A DNA stretch of 64,000 nucleotides from Chitinophaga pinensis (GTDB lineage Bacteria; Bacteroidota; Bacteroidia; UBA7662). The notes below the pieces were generated by a model. The model was not told where the DNA came from. It saw nothing but the letters and a program-made list of their open reading frames with translations, and ran no database searches. The position numbers were made by a program, and so were the translations under genes. Location of the stretch: assembly GCA_945874665.1 (NCBI GenBank), contig CAMCHJ010000004.1, forward strand, positions 65,169 through 129,168, read 5' to 3'. Positions 11,301 to 18,807 of the stretch are shown piece by piece. Within the stretch, counting starts at the first letter, position 1, and every line of letters begins with the position of its first letter.

Positions 11301-14300
11301 GCTGCGAACATTGGTGGTTGGAATTTGGAGATTTTCGGTACGGGAGCTCGTACGTATGCTTTCCCAGCAGGTACAGTGTTACCAGCAGGTGGTGTATTGA
11401 TATTGCATATTGGTCCTGGTACCGATGATGTAGCCAACAGGTACTACAATACAGGCGGTGCTAATGATGCCTTGTTTTCTACTAGTACTGCAGGTATAAC
11501 TTTGCGTAACGGCAGTTCATTGGTAGATGCGGTTGCATTCAGAGGTTATACGTTCCCTACTACTGCGGGTGTGTCTGCTGCTGATTGGTCTGGCAATAGC
11601 CCAACCACTTCTTCTGCAGGTTTGATGCTCGTGAATTTTGATAACAACAATGCTTCGAATTGGGTGGTTAGTACATCTACTTTGTTTACCAGCATTGGTG
11701 CCTTTAATCCGAACATGTCGTTTGTTTCGCGTAACGTATCTTGGACTGGCCCTAGCGGTTTCACAGCAACAGGATATACGGCACCAACAGGTACTCGTAA
11801 CACTGGTGCTACTGAGCTGTACACAGCAACCATTTCAGGTGGTGCTAGCTGCGTAAGAACGGCAGTGGCTACCTTACAAGTTGTTGTGCCAGTAACCCCT
11901 GTTGCAGGATTTTCTAGAAGCAGCAACACCGCCACTACTGGTGCAGTTGTTTCTACGGTAACCCTTACGGATACATCTTTAAACATTCCTTTCGTACGTC
12001 GTTGGACAATTACTCCGAACACAGTAACGTTTGTGAACGGCACCAACGATAGCAGTATAGCACCACAAGTGCAGTTTACAGCTGTTGGAAGCTACGCAGT
12101 TAAATTGCGAGTTTCAAACCCAGCAGGTACTGATAGCGTGACTGTGAGTAATGCTGTAAACGTAGTTTTGGGATATTGTGCTTCGAATGCTACTAATACA
12201 GGTGATACTAAAATCGACTCTGTAAGGTTAGGAACAGCATTAACGGGCTCAGCTTCTAATACTTGTCAAGCTTACACCAATTTCGCAGATTCATTGGGTG
12301 TAGTTGCTGTTATTACTAAAACGCAGCCTTTCCCTATGATGGTTCGCAGTGGTTATTGCGGTACTACAGGCTATGCGGCACGCGGTCGCGTTTTCATCGA
12401 CTTTAATAAAGATGGTTCATTTACAGCTGACGAAGCCGTTGCAGATTTTGGTCCGCTAACAGCTACTGGATCTGGTTCTGCTAGAGAGTGGTTCAGTATG
12501 AATTTGATTGTTCCTGTGAGTGCAGATACCGGTATTGCGCGTTTGCGCGTTGTATACAGTGAAGGCTCAGGTTTTGCTACTGTATTAGGTTGTGGTACGT
12601 ACGGTTATGGTGAAACAGAAGATTATTTGGTACGCATTACCAATCCAATCATCGCTAACCCTGTTTTGGCTTCACCGGCAAACAATACATTCTTGAATGT
12701 AAATGGTCCTGACCAAGTTCGCGTAAATATCAACTGGACGCCAGCTACACGTTTCTCAGGTACAGGTGCTGCGGCTTCTTACTCTTGGCAATTGGCTAGC
12801 AGAACAGCGGGTAACTTTAATACCCCATTGCTTTCGTTGGCTTCAAACAATTCGGGTGCAGATACTGCCTTGACTTTGTCAATTGGTCAATTAGATGCTG
12901 CACTTACTTCTTTGAGTGTTGCAGTTGGTGATACTGTTAAAGGAATTTGGAGAGTGAGAGCCATTTCAGGAACTGATACTGTATTCAGTCCTCAGACTTG
13001 GAACATTGACATTCGCCGCGGTACAGTTACCGAAGCGGTTACTGCCTTCAGCCTAGTAACACCACCGAACAATACCATTTTGTCAGTGGAAGGCCCTGGT
13101 TCACAAACTGCACAGATTCGTTGGACTAGACCGGTAGTTGCTGGTACTGCACCTGTAACCTACCAATGGTTGGCTACTGGCCCTGGTGGTAACTTCAATA
13201 CGCCTTTAGCGACATTGAATGCCAATGGTTCAGACACTTCTTTGACCTTGAGCTACACAGCTATTGATGCCCTCTTAGCTAGCTTGAACGTAAACGTGGG
13301 TGATTCTGCGCGACTAGATTGGACAGTACGTGTTAACTCTGGTACATTTACACGTTTGGCAACCCAAACTTGGAGAATTACCATGGTACGCGGTGGTATT
13401 GCGCCATTACGTTTTGCTATTGCCCCTGTTGCCAACGGCGGTACTACTGGCGTACGTGCTCCTAACGGAACATCTGGCCACACCTTCTTCCGTGCAGCGT
13501 CGTTTGTACCTGCGAGTGAATTGGCTGCTGCAGGTATCCAGAGTGGTGCAACCATTACAGGCTTTGCACTTCGTACAACTACGGGTGCTGATGCTCCTGC
13601 TAGAGGTAAGATGAGTTTGTACTTGTCGAATGGTCAGAATACTACTTATACACGTGGAACTGCTTGGACTGGTGCTATCACTGGTTTGAACTTACACCAT
13701 GATGATTCGGTAAGCATTCAGACTGGAGCAGGTACCATGCTCTTGCAATTCAGCCAGCCTTTCGTTTACACGGGTGGTTCAATTGAGTTGGCTTACGAGT
13801 GGAATGGTTCTGCACCGTTTGCTACTGTGGCTGCAGTTTATGCTGCTAACACAGCAATAGCTGCTAGTTTGGTTTCAGGCGCATCTGCTACTGCAGCCCC
13901 TGCAACGCTTGCAGCAACTGCTTTCCGTCCTGAGTTTACTTGGGGTGTGGATGATCGCAAGGCAAACGAAATCGAGGTAATCACCATGTTTGCCAAAGGT
14001 CGTAACCCACTTAACTACGGCACACCAGAAGTAGTTCAGGCGATTGTTAGAAACAATGGATATCAGGTAAGGAACAACGTCCCTGTAACTTTAAGTGTTG
14101 CAGGTCCGAATAACTTTACCCAGTTCAATGTTCAAACCATCACAAGATTGGCGATTGATGCTACACAGTTAGTTACTTTCTCACCTATCAACGGATCAAC
14201 TTTAGGTTATAATAACATGACTGTAAGTGTGCCTGCTGATGACGTTGCTGCGAACAATGCTAAGACTTGGGCGCAAGAACAAACAGATAGTATCTTCAGC

Positions 14301-15416
14301 TATAACGACTCTGTTACCGTAGGTAATAGTTCAGTAGGCTACAATACTGGCTCTGGCTTGTTGTTGACTCGTTTCAGCATCAACGGTACACGTTCAATTG
14401 CGGCTGCTCGCATTAGAATCGGTGAGGGCGCTGCCATTGCTGGTAACAGTGTGTCTGCTGTGGTATTGAACGAGAGTGGCGTGATTGTTTCGCAGTCTGC
14501 TCCAGTAGCATTAACTGCTGCCGATTTGCGTACTTGGGTAGTATTCCCATTCACTGCTCCGGCTAACGTTACCAATGGTAATTTCTACATCGGATTAGCC
14601 CAAACAGCGAATGCTACTACAGGTTATTTCCCTGTGGCTTTCCAAGCTGAAACACCAACGCGTGCGAATGCCTACTTCACTGCACCACTTGCTGGTGGTG
14701 TTGTTCCTTCGCCTGTTGCTGGTTTCCGTTTGATGATTGAGGCTCATGTTGGCGCTCCATTTGTACCAGCAGATACTTTGTCACGTTTCAACTTGGTGGC
14801 TCCTTCAAACAACACCACTTTGAACATCCAAGGTGATCCTACTCAAACTGCTCAAATTCGTTGGAGGACTTCTACCCGCACAGGCGGTATAGGTACCACC
14901 ACTTATCAGTGGTTGTTGGATGTACCTGCAGGTGATTTCTCTAACCCAGTGCTTCGTGTGAATGCTGGTACGGATACATCGCTTACCCTTACTTATGGAC
15001 AGATTGTTGACAGCTTAGCTGCCAAGGGTGTGCAAGTAGGTAGTGGATTTGCAGGTCGTTGGAATGTGCTTGCAACTAACGGCCCAGTAAGTCGTTTGGC
15101 GAACATTCCGTTCATCATCACTTTGAACCGTGGTGTGATGACTTCTATCGAAGAAACTGATTTCAGCAAATCAATCAGCTTGTATCCGAACCCTGCTGCT
15201 TATTCTGCCAAGTTGCAGATTAACACACCAGGTGACAAGGAGCTTAGCATCGTGATTGTTAACGCTGTAGGTCAGGAGATGAAGAAGTTCAACGTAAGCA
15301 GTTCTATTGCTAACGACATCGAGCTTGATTTGACAAGCTTGAATCAAGGTTTGTACTTTGTACGTGTAACTAATGGCAGTGAAATGGCCATTAAGCGTTT
15401 GATGATTCAGCGCTAA
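8391..15416 (+). CDS. Giant secreted multidomain protein with T9SS type A sorting domain
   Basis: 2341 residues. The signal peptide is at about 16-35 (WLLLLSLVFLTANVFGQA). Visible order: an N-terminal beta-sandwich (40-250); an Fn3-like domain (CNMPWAISSSN to SGWAGP, about 245-325); a G8-like segment (GLWSNPLTWSTGAVPN, about 340); Ser/Thr/Gly-rich beta repeats; a CARDB-like region (about 785-890); a lamin-tail domain (about 935-1060); a PKD-like domain (about 1165-1255); a GEVED domain (RGRVFIDFNKDGSFTADE to GYGETEDYLVRI, about 1330-1420); three SusE-like domains; another beta-sandwich and CARDB-like region; and a C-terminal sorting domain (SLYPNPA to ASIKRLMIQ-type end). T9SS would carry it across the outer membrane, where the sorting domain is cleaved. 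Lamin-tail, GEVED and PKD modules are common in surface adhesins and enzymes, but no catalytic motif was recognised, so an adhesive or structural role is an inference. Codon choice favours CGT, GGT, GCT and AAC, unlike its neighbours. Confidence 0.88.
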   Translation: MNNNYSMSSLKGLLPGRRWLLLLSLVFLTANVFGQARNYQFGQSSAAYTEITGGTVSTATGDDGTQVITMPFPFTYAGAAVTDITIGTNGFVRMAGGSIFSSNWTNSLTSTASLPVLAPFWDDHNLGTGTIVYNTTGTAPNRQFVIEFRDLVTSGTGNGTATSRARFKVTLFETSNQIVYHYGTSTVTTTISGSIGMNSSPGGVGQFLSVTPGVNATANTSVANNAIVTLPDSGVVYTFTPSPAACNMPWAISSSNVLQTGFTISWRNSGSTSYRYVVGTSATLPTGTGTLVSDTFAAVTGLVQNTAYYVYIRSACTGGTNSGWAGPVLVNTGGPVSSVASGLWSNPLTWSTGAVPNAASAVTISANDSVIFDLATAFAASLQVNGVLGVNAAAQRILTVAGNVNVTSSGSLNFGVPTTGTAARIIDLTGNFSNAGNSNMANGNAVIRFIGTTPQTFTNTGALLNNAVGQLGISNAAGVTLASPVTVGFNLDLIAGVLTAGNNLTFDQLAVTGTSSQVRRSPLGSLVGTPTITSTVHNVQYVFFTGQTSTLITEGPEMPASRTINALTISNPAGLNLTGNLTLTAAASALTLTSGIINLPAGNKIICSNPAYAPLAGSATSFVNGGFEVVVSSGTATTRNFPVGSVVTGVPVRGHVVIASIITGATTPQSVTVMPAGTPSGGGVSPMGPRSFEITATGSIGTTATVALNWDAREAVTFAGSLANIRIVQASALTGAWTARSVSATSGSLTGVGTRTTTAINLTTGGNLFAWGSVASGDVAVTNITSPVSGACFGASETVVAVLRNEGASIDRSVSNITVKGTVTTPSGTIINLNNVVRNTGTFAIGQTDTIIFTNALNMVDSGNYVISVFIDSLTASLRTNDTLARVVRSDAWTARANPAIIVTSQSSVVEVLRNGVAATAAGVLPRNTAAVRLSELIVFRTGTGAQPIYPSYIPAAAQDFLEITNFGDTAANIGGWNLEIFGTGARTYAFPAGTVLPAGGVLILHIGPGTDDVANRYYNTGGANDALFSTSTAGITLRNGSSLVDAVAFRGYTFPTTAGVSAADWSGNSPTTSSAGLMLVNFDNNNASNWVVSTSTLFTSIGAFNPNMSFVSRNVSWTGPSGFTATGYTAPTGTRNTGATELYTATISGGASCVRTAVATLQVVVPVTPVAGFSRSSNTATTGAVVSTVTLTDTSLNIPFVRRWTITPNTVTFVNGTNDSSIAPQVQFTAVGSYAVKLRVSNPAGTDSVTVSNAVNVVLGYCASNATNTGDTKIDSVRLGTALTGSASNTCQAYTNFADSLGVVAVITKTQPFPMMVRSGYCGTTGYAARGRVFIDFNKDGSFTADEAVADFGPLTATGSGSAREWFSMNLIVPVSADTGIARLRVVYSEGSGFATVLGCGTYGYGETEDYLVRITNPIIANPVLASPANNTFLNVNGPDQVRVNINWTPATRFSGTGAAASYSWQLASRTAGNFNTPLLSLASNNSGADTALTLSIGQLDAALTSLSVAVGDTVKGIWRVRAISGTDTVFSPQTWNIDIRRGTVTEAVTAFSLVTPPNNTILSVEGPGSQTAQIRWTRPVVAGTAPVTYQWLATGPGGNFNTPLATLNANGSDTSLTLSYTAIDALLASLNVNVGDSARLDWTVRVNSGTFTRLATQTWRITMVRGGIAPLRFAIAPVANGGTTGVRAPNGTSGHTFFRAASFVPASELAAAGIQSGATITGFALRTTTGADAPARGKMSLYLSNGQNTTYTRGTAWTGAITGLNLHHDDSVSIQTGAGTMLLQFSQPFVYTGGSIELAYEWNGSAPFATVAAVYAANTAIAASLVSGASATAAPATLAATAFRPEFTWGVDDRKANEIEVITMFAKGRNPLNYGTPEVVQAIVRNNGYQVRNNVPVTLSVAGPNNFTQFNVQTITRLAIDATQLVTFSPINGSTLGYNNMTVSVPADDVAANNAKTWAQEQTDSIFSYNDSVTVGNSSVGYNTGSGLLLTRFSINGTRSIAAARIRIGEGAAIAGNSVSAVVLNESGVIVSQSAPVALTAADLRTWVVFPFTAPANVTNGNFYIGLAQTANATTGYFPVAFQAETPTRANAYFTAPLAGGVVPSPVAGFRLMIEAHVGAPFVPADTLSRFNLVAPSNNTTLNIQGDPTQTAQIRWRTSTRTGGIGTTTYQWLLDVPAGDFSNPVLRVNAGTDTSLTLTYGQIVDSLAAKGVQVGSGFAGRWNVLATNGPVSRLANIPFIITLNRGVMTSIEETDFSKSISLYPNPAAYSAKLQINTPGDKELSIVIVNAVGQEMKKFNVSSSIANDIELDLTSLNQGLYFVRVTNGSEMAIKRLMIQR
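12661..15130 (+). repeat. Three SusE-like repeat domains within the T9SS protein
   Basis: Three copies of about 115-120 residues start near 12661, 13045 and 14776. Each begins with a SP/TP-x-NNT-x-L motif (SPANNTFLNVNG, TPPNNTILSVEG, APSNNTTLNIQG), then an I/V-x-W strand, SYSWQL/TYQWLA/TYQWLL, GNFNTP or GDFSNP, D-T-(A/S)-L-T-L, and ends in a W-x-V-x-A strand and a FI(I)D/TL-RG linker. The pattern resembles the starch-binding-associated SusE/SusF outer-membrane domains. The first two are adjacent; the third is separated by about 1.4 kb. Confidence 0.6.
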
Positions 15417-15435
15417 GCGAAACGTAGCTCATTTG

Positions 15436-15472
15436 ATCCCCCGTTCGGTAACGAGCGGGGGATTTTTTGTTT
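15436..15472 (+). terminator. Strong terminator of the 2341-residue protein gene
   Basis: Stem ATCCCCCG (15436-15443) / CGGGGGAT (15456-15463), extended by TCG/CGA around a GTAA loop, followed by a T tract (TTTTTTGTTT). It starts 20 bases after the stop codon. Confidence 0.9.
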
Positions 15473-15720
15473 AGAGTGGGTGGTTTCTATGGTATTTGGT
15501 TTTTTTTATCACAGAGTTTGTGTTTGGGTGGAAGGATGCTTATTTCAAACGCAACTAGTTTAAGTTGATGCAACAAGGTGCAGCTGGGGGCTGGTTACAG
15601 AGATGTAGCCTTTCCTGTTCATATGCTTTTGGCGGAGCTACACAGATGGCTGTTTCACAGCCAGGTACCAAAACAAAATTGGGGGTACATAAGAACAGCT
15701 TAGATGAGCACGATTTCATT
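15473..15720. other. Non-coding interval, no feature recognised
   Basis: Between the terminator and the repeat array no coding potential, tRNA or promoter was recognised. Base composition is mixed. Only short unrelated direct repeats are seen. Confidence 0.5.
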
Positions 15721-15842
15721 CGCCAGAGCCTGCTCCGTCTCTGAGCGAGCCGCGGGCGAGCGGCCTGTCAGGGAGCAACGCGACCGGTCTGTTAACAAAC
15801 CGAAGGTTTGCGGTCTGTAAAGCGAGCCGCAGGCGAGCAGTC
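15721..15842. repeat. Array of diverged 24-26 bp intergenic units
   Basis: Four to five consecutive units end in a shared C-x-G-(C/T)-CTGT or close variant. Boundaries read as 15721-15742 (most degenerate), 15743-15768, 15769-15792, 15793-15818 and 15819-15842 (truncated by the terminator). Three units have a CCG-nn-GG core (CCGCGGG, CCGAAGG, CCGCAGG) flanked by variable arms such as GCGAG/CGAGC or CAAA/TTTG. Only one unit (AAACCGAAGGTTT) is a true dyad. No repeat-associated protein lies next to it. Confidence 0.55.
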
Positions 15843-15878
15843 AAAAAAAAATCCCCGCTCCAAAAGAAGCAGGGATTA
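15842..15878 (-). terminator. Terminator of the SSS-LOG-M23-Bcp operon
   Basis: On the minus strand the sequence reads ATCCCTGCTTC, TTTT, GGAGCGGGGAT and then a run of nine T. The stem is 11 bp with G-U pairs. It starts about 29 bases after the bcp stop codon. Confidence 0.85.
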
Positions 15879-15906
15879 AAATTTAAGTCGAAGTGGTAAG
15901 GCTGGC

Positions 15907-16356
15907 TTAAATAATTTGAGCGGTATGCTCCTTGGTATTTACCTTGTCGATTACCTTTTCTAGGATGCCTGCTTCGTTGATGATGAAGGTGACGCGGTCA
16001 GTACCCATGTATTTGCGGCCATACATGCTCTTTTCTATCCAGGTGCCGTAGGCTTCGTGCGTGCTTTTGTCTTCATCGGCCAGTAAGTCAAATGGCAGGC
16101 TGTATTTGGTCGCAAATTTGTCATGCGACTTTACGCTGTCGGAGCTAACACCGATAACTACGTAGCCCGCTGCTTGCAAAGCACTGTGGTTATCGCGGAG
16201 GTTGCAGGCCTCGGCAGTGCAGCCCGGGGTATCGTCTTTTGGGTAGAAATAGAGGGCTATTTTTTTGCCGGCAAAGGTATCCAGACTGATGGTTTCACCC
16301 CGCTGGTTTAAGCCGCTGAAATGGGGGGCTTTGCTGCCCACTGTTGGTTTGCTCAT
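15907..16356 (-). CDS. bcp: Thioredoxin-dependent peroxiredoxin (Bcp/PrxQ)
   Basis: 149 residues, cytoplasmic. It has the AhpC/TSA fold with peroxidatic Cys in TPGCTAEACNLRD and the second Cys five residues later, the PrxQ/Bcp arrangement. Downstream motifs are ALYFYPKDDTPGC, GVSSDSVKSHDKFATKY and the C-terminal AYGTWIEKSMYGRKYMG. It reduces hydrogen and organic peroxides using thioredoxin. Its ATG overlaps the stop codon of the M23 peptidase gene (ATGA, 16353-16356), which indicates translational coupling. It is the last gene of a four-gene minus-strand operon ended by a strong terminator. Confidence 0.95.
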   Translation of the reverse strand: MSKPTVGSKAPHFSGLNQRGETISLDTFAGKKIALYFYPKDDTPGCTAEACNLRDNHSALQAAGYVVIGVSSDSVKSHDKFATKYSLPFDLLADEDKSTHEAYGTWIEKSMYGRKYMGTDRVTFIINEAGILEKVIDKVNTKEHTAQII

Positions 16357-18080
16357 GGAATGTGAATTTTATTGGTATACGTGGCGGTGTTGCCCACACC
16401 ATCTTTAACAACTAAACGGAGATTTAGATTTCCTTTGGGACTGTTTTCATGAATGGTGTAGGATAGTGAAGCCGTTTTGCCATCGAATACAGCTTTTTGC
16501 CATTGATCGTCGAGATACAAATGGTAGGAGCCTAGGCCCGCCAGATTATCACTCAGGGTGAAGCGAATTTGTTGGCCGAGGGCATAGGTGCCGCCCGGGC
16601 GCAAAGAAAGTACTTTGATGGTAGGCTTGATGGTGTCGATGGCGAGGTAAAAGTCGCCGAGTCCGCGTGCTTTGGCCTTAAACCAGTCGCCTTCCCACTT
16701 GCCGAGCAGCGCCGAGCGGCCTTTATTGATGTTGATGTTTACCAGGACTGTTTTTGATTTTAAGCTGTCGGCCAGTCCGCTCTGGCGGATGGAGAGGTCG
16801 TAGAAGCCATGTACGGGCACCTCGGCTTTGTGTACGGTGTGCACCGCCGAAAACATGGCGTAAGGCTTGGCGCTGCGGGTGTATTCAAAATCAAGGGTGT
16901 CATAGAGGTTGTTGGCAGGCATGTTTAGCCGCAGGTCTTCGGTTGCCCATGACCAAGTTTCATTGGGAGAGAAGCGTTTTAATATCACAGTAGGAGGCGC
17001 TATTTCTGCGGTGCTATGAGCGGCGCCATGTACGGTGAATTGCATGGAGGTTTGATTGCCATTGTAATCCTCAACGCTGAGCTGATAGGTTTTGCTTTCG
17101 CCAGGCGAAAGCTCCAGTGTGGCACCCTTTACAGGCTGCCGCACCATGGCTAAGAGGTTTCCAGAAGACTTAAAGCCACGGTAAATCTGATCGCGGTGAA
17201 GCATGCGGGCTTGGTAGTCCATCACCGCATTGGCATAACGGGTTTCATTAAATTCAAACCGATCGGCAGTGAATGCATACAGCGTATCGCTGCCACTGCG
17301 AATCACAAGCTTATGGATGCCATTACGGAACTCATTGCCGTTGTGCTTGTCCCAGGCGCGCACCTGCACATAGCACGGACCTGCGGTCTCTAAACGTTGC
17401 GCAATGCTGTATTGGCCGTTTGCAGCACGTACCGCCGCAAACCGCTTTTTATTGCTGCTGCCGTTGATGCGCGCATCACGACTGTACGGTACCACTTCGA
17501 GGTAATCGATTACAGGCGCGATGTTGTCGGGAATAACGAAACCGAAGTATTTAGGGTTGATGATGGCTTCTGTTTTGGTGTCGCGCAGTTCGAAGTGCAG
17601 ATGCGGTCCGCCAGAGCCGCCCGAATTGCCACTGAAAGCCACCACTTGGCCTTTGGTAACAGGGAGCTCGTTGGGGTACAGCGGTATGTCGAGTTCGAAG
17701 TTTTGCTTTTCGTAATGCTTTTTTTCTACCCAGCTTTTGATGGGCTCTTCAAAGTCGCGCAGGTGCGCATAAACAGTGGTGTAGCCATTGGGGTGGTCGA
17801 TGTACAGGGCGTTGCCATAGCCATAAGCCGATACTTTAATGCGACTTACATGCCCTTCGGCAGCTGCATATATTTTGAGGCCTTCCACGCTGTTGGTACG
17901 GATGTCGAGACCGCTGTGAAAGTGGTTGGTGCGCAGTTCGCCAAAACTACCAGAGAGTTTAATGGGAATGTCGAGCGGCGACCGGAAATAGTCTTTCGGG
18001 TAGGTCTGCGCCCCTAGCCAAAGCGGTATGCTCAAAAACCCGATGAGGAGGCATCGGGTAAAGCGGTTGTTTTGGGTCAT
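16353..18080 (-). CDS. Secreted M23 family metallopeptidase
   Basis: 575 residues. An N-terminal signal peptide (LLIGFLSIPLWLGAQT) is followed by an M23/LytM domain at about 35-180 with zinc motifs HFHSGLDI and PHLHFELRD. About 390 C-terminal residues form beta-rich, Ig-like extensions (for example GHVSRIK is within the core, while NKIHIP closes the last domain). The family hydrolyses peptidoglycan cross-links or acts as an inactive amidase activator; the zinc ligands look intact. Large C-terminal extensions of this type are common in Bacteroidota M23 proteins. It lies 2 bases downstream of the LOG gene and overlaps bcp by 4. Confidence 0.88.
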   Translation of the reverse strand: MTQNNRFTRCLLIGFLSIPLWLGAQTYPKDYFRSPLDIPIKLSGSFGELRTNHFHSGLDIRTNSVEGLKIYAAAEGHVSRIKVSAYGYGNALYIDHPNGYTTVYAHLRDFEEPIKSWVEKKHYEKQNFELDIPLYPNELPVTKGQVVAFSGNSGGSGGPHLHFELRDTKTEAIINPKYFGFVIPDNIAPVIDYLEVVPYSRDARINGSSNKKRFAAVRAANGQYSIAQRLETAGPCYVQVRAWDKHNGNEFRNGIHKLVIRSGSDTLYAFTADRFEFNETRYANAVMDYQARMLHRDQIYRGFKSSGNLLAMVRQPVKGATLELSPGESKTYQLSVEDYNGNQTSMQFTVHGAAHSTAEIAPPTVILKRFSPNETWSWATEDLRLNMPANNLYDTLDFEYTRSAKPYAMFSAVHTVHKAEVPVHGFYDLSIRQSGLADSLKSKTVLVNININKGRSALLGKWEGDWFKAKARGLGDFYLAIDTIKPTIKVLSLRPGGTYALGQQIRFTLSDNLAGLGSYHLYLDDQWQKAVFDGKTASLSYTIHENSPKGNLNLRLVVKDGVGNTATYTNKIHIP

Positions 18081-18082
18081 GC

Positions 18083-18796
18083 TTAGAAGTTAGGACTCAG
18101 TACAAATTTGCTATAGAAGTCTTCGATATGCGCCACCGCATCGTCGGCCGTATCTACAATTTTCATGAGGTCGAGGTCAATCGGATTTACGTTGTGCTCT
18201 TCTTCTAACATGGTGGTTGTGATCCAGTCAATTAAACCCTGCCAATAGCTGCTTCCCACCAAAACAATCGGGAATTTGCCGATTTTATGGGTTTGGATGA
18301 GGGTTAGGGCTTCAAAAAGCTCGTCCATGGTGCCAAAGCCACCAGGCAGTACAATAAAGCCTTGCGCATATTTGATAAACATGAGCTTGCGCACAAAGAA
18401 ATAATCGAAATTGATGAGCTTATCGCCATCTATGTAAGGATTGCTGAACTGCTCAAAGGGCAGGTCGATGTTGAGGCCTACCGATTTTCCGCCGGCCAGC
18501 TTGGCGCCTTTGTTGCCGGCTTCCATGATGCCAGGACCGCCACCCGTGATCACGCCGTAGCCTTTTTCAGTGAGTTTGCGCCCCACTTCTTCAGCCAATA
18601 GGTAATATTTATTGTCGGGTTTGGTACGCGCCGATCCAAAAATGGATACGCAAGGGCCAATGCGTGAAAGCTTCTCGAAGCCTTCTACAAACTCTGCGAT
18701 GATTTTAAAAATCTGCCAAGAGGAAGCGGCTTTTATCTCTGTCCAGCTTTTTTGTTCAAAAGCCCCGCGGATCATTTCGTCTTTATCTGCACTCAT
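18083..18796 (-). CDS. LOG family protein (TIGR00730), cytokinin riboside phosphoribohydrolase-like
   Basis: 237 residues. The two family motifs are present: GGGPGIMEAGNKGA, and PGGFGTMDELFEALTLIQ, which carries the PGGxGTxxE active-site signature. Members are nucleotide 5'-monophosphate phosphoribohydrolases; in plants and some bacteria they release cytokinins, and in most bacteria the real substrate is unclear. An extra N-terminal segment of about 40 residues (SWTEIKAASSWQIFKIIAEF) is typical of the longer bacterial subgroup. It sits between the symporter gene (11-base gap) and the M23 gene (2-base gap) in one operon; the partners do not suggest a specific substrate. Confidence 0.9.
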   Translation of the reverse strand: MSADKDEMIRGAFEQKSWTEIKAASSWQIFKIIAEFVEGFEKLSRIGPCVSIFGSARTKPDNKYYLLAEEVGRKLTEKGYGVITGGGPGIMEAGNKGAKLAGGKSVGLNIDLPFEQFSNPYIDGDKLINFDYFFVRKLMFIKYAQGFIVLPGGFGTMDELFEALTLIQTHKIGKFPIVLVGSSYWQGLIDWITTTMLEEEHNVNPIDLDLMKIVDTADDAVAHIEDFYSKFVLSPNF

Positions 18797-18807
18797 AGTA
18801 ACACAAT

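Noticed and set aside
15721-15842. CRISPR array
   Set aside because: The units are diverged, only 24-26 bp long in total, with no constant repeat alternating with spacers, and no cas gene is present.
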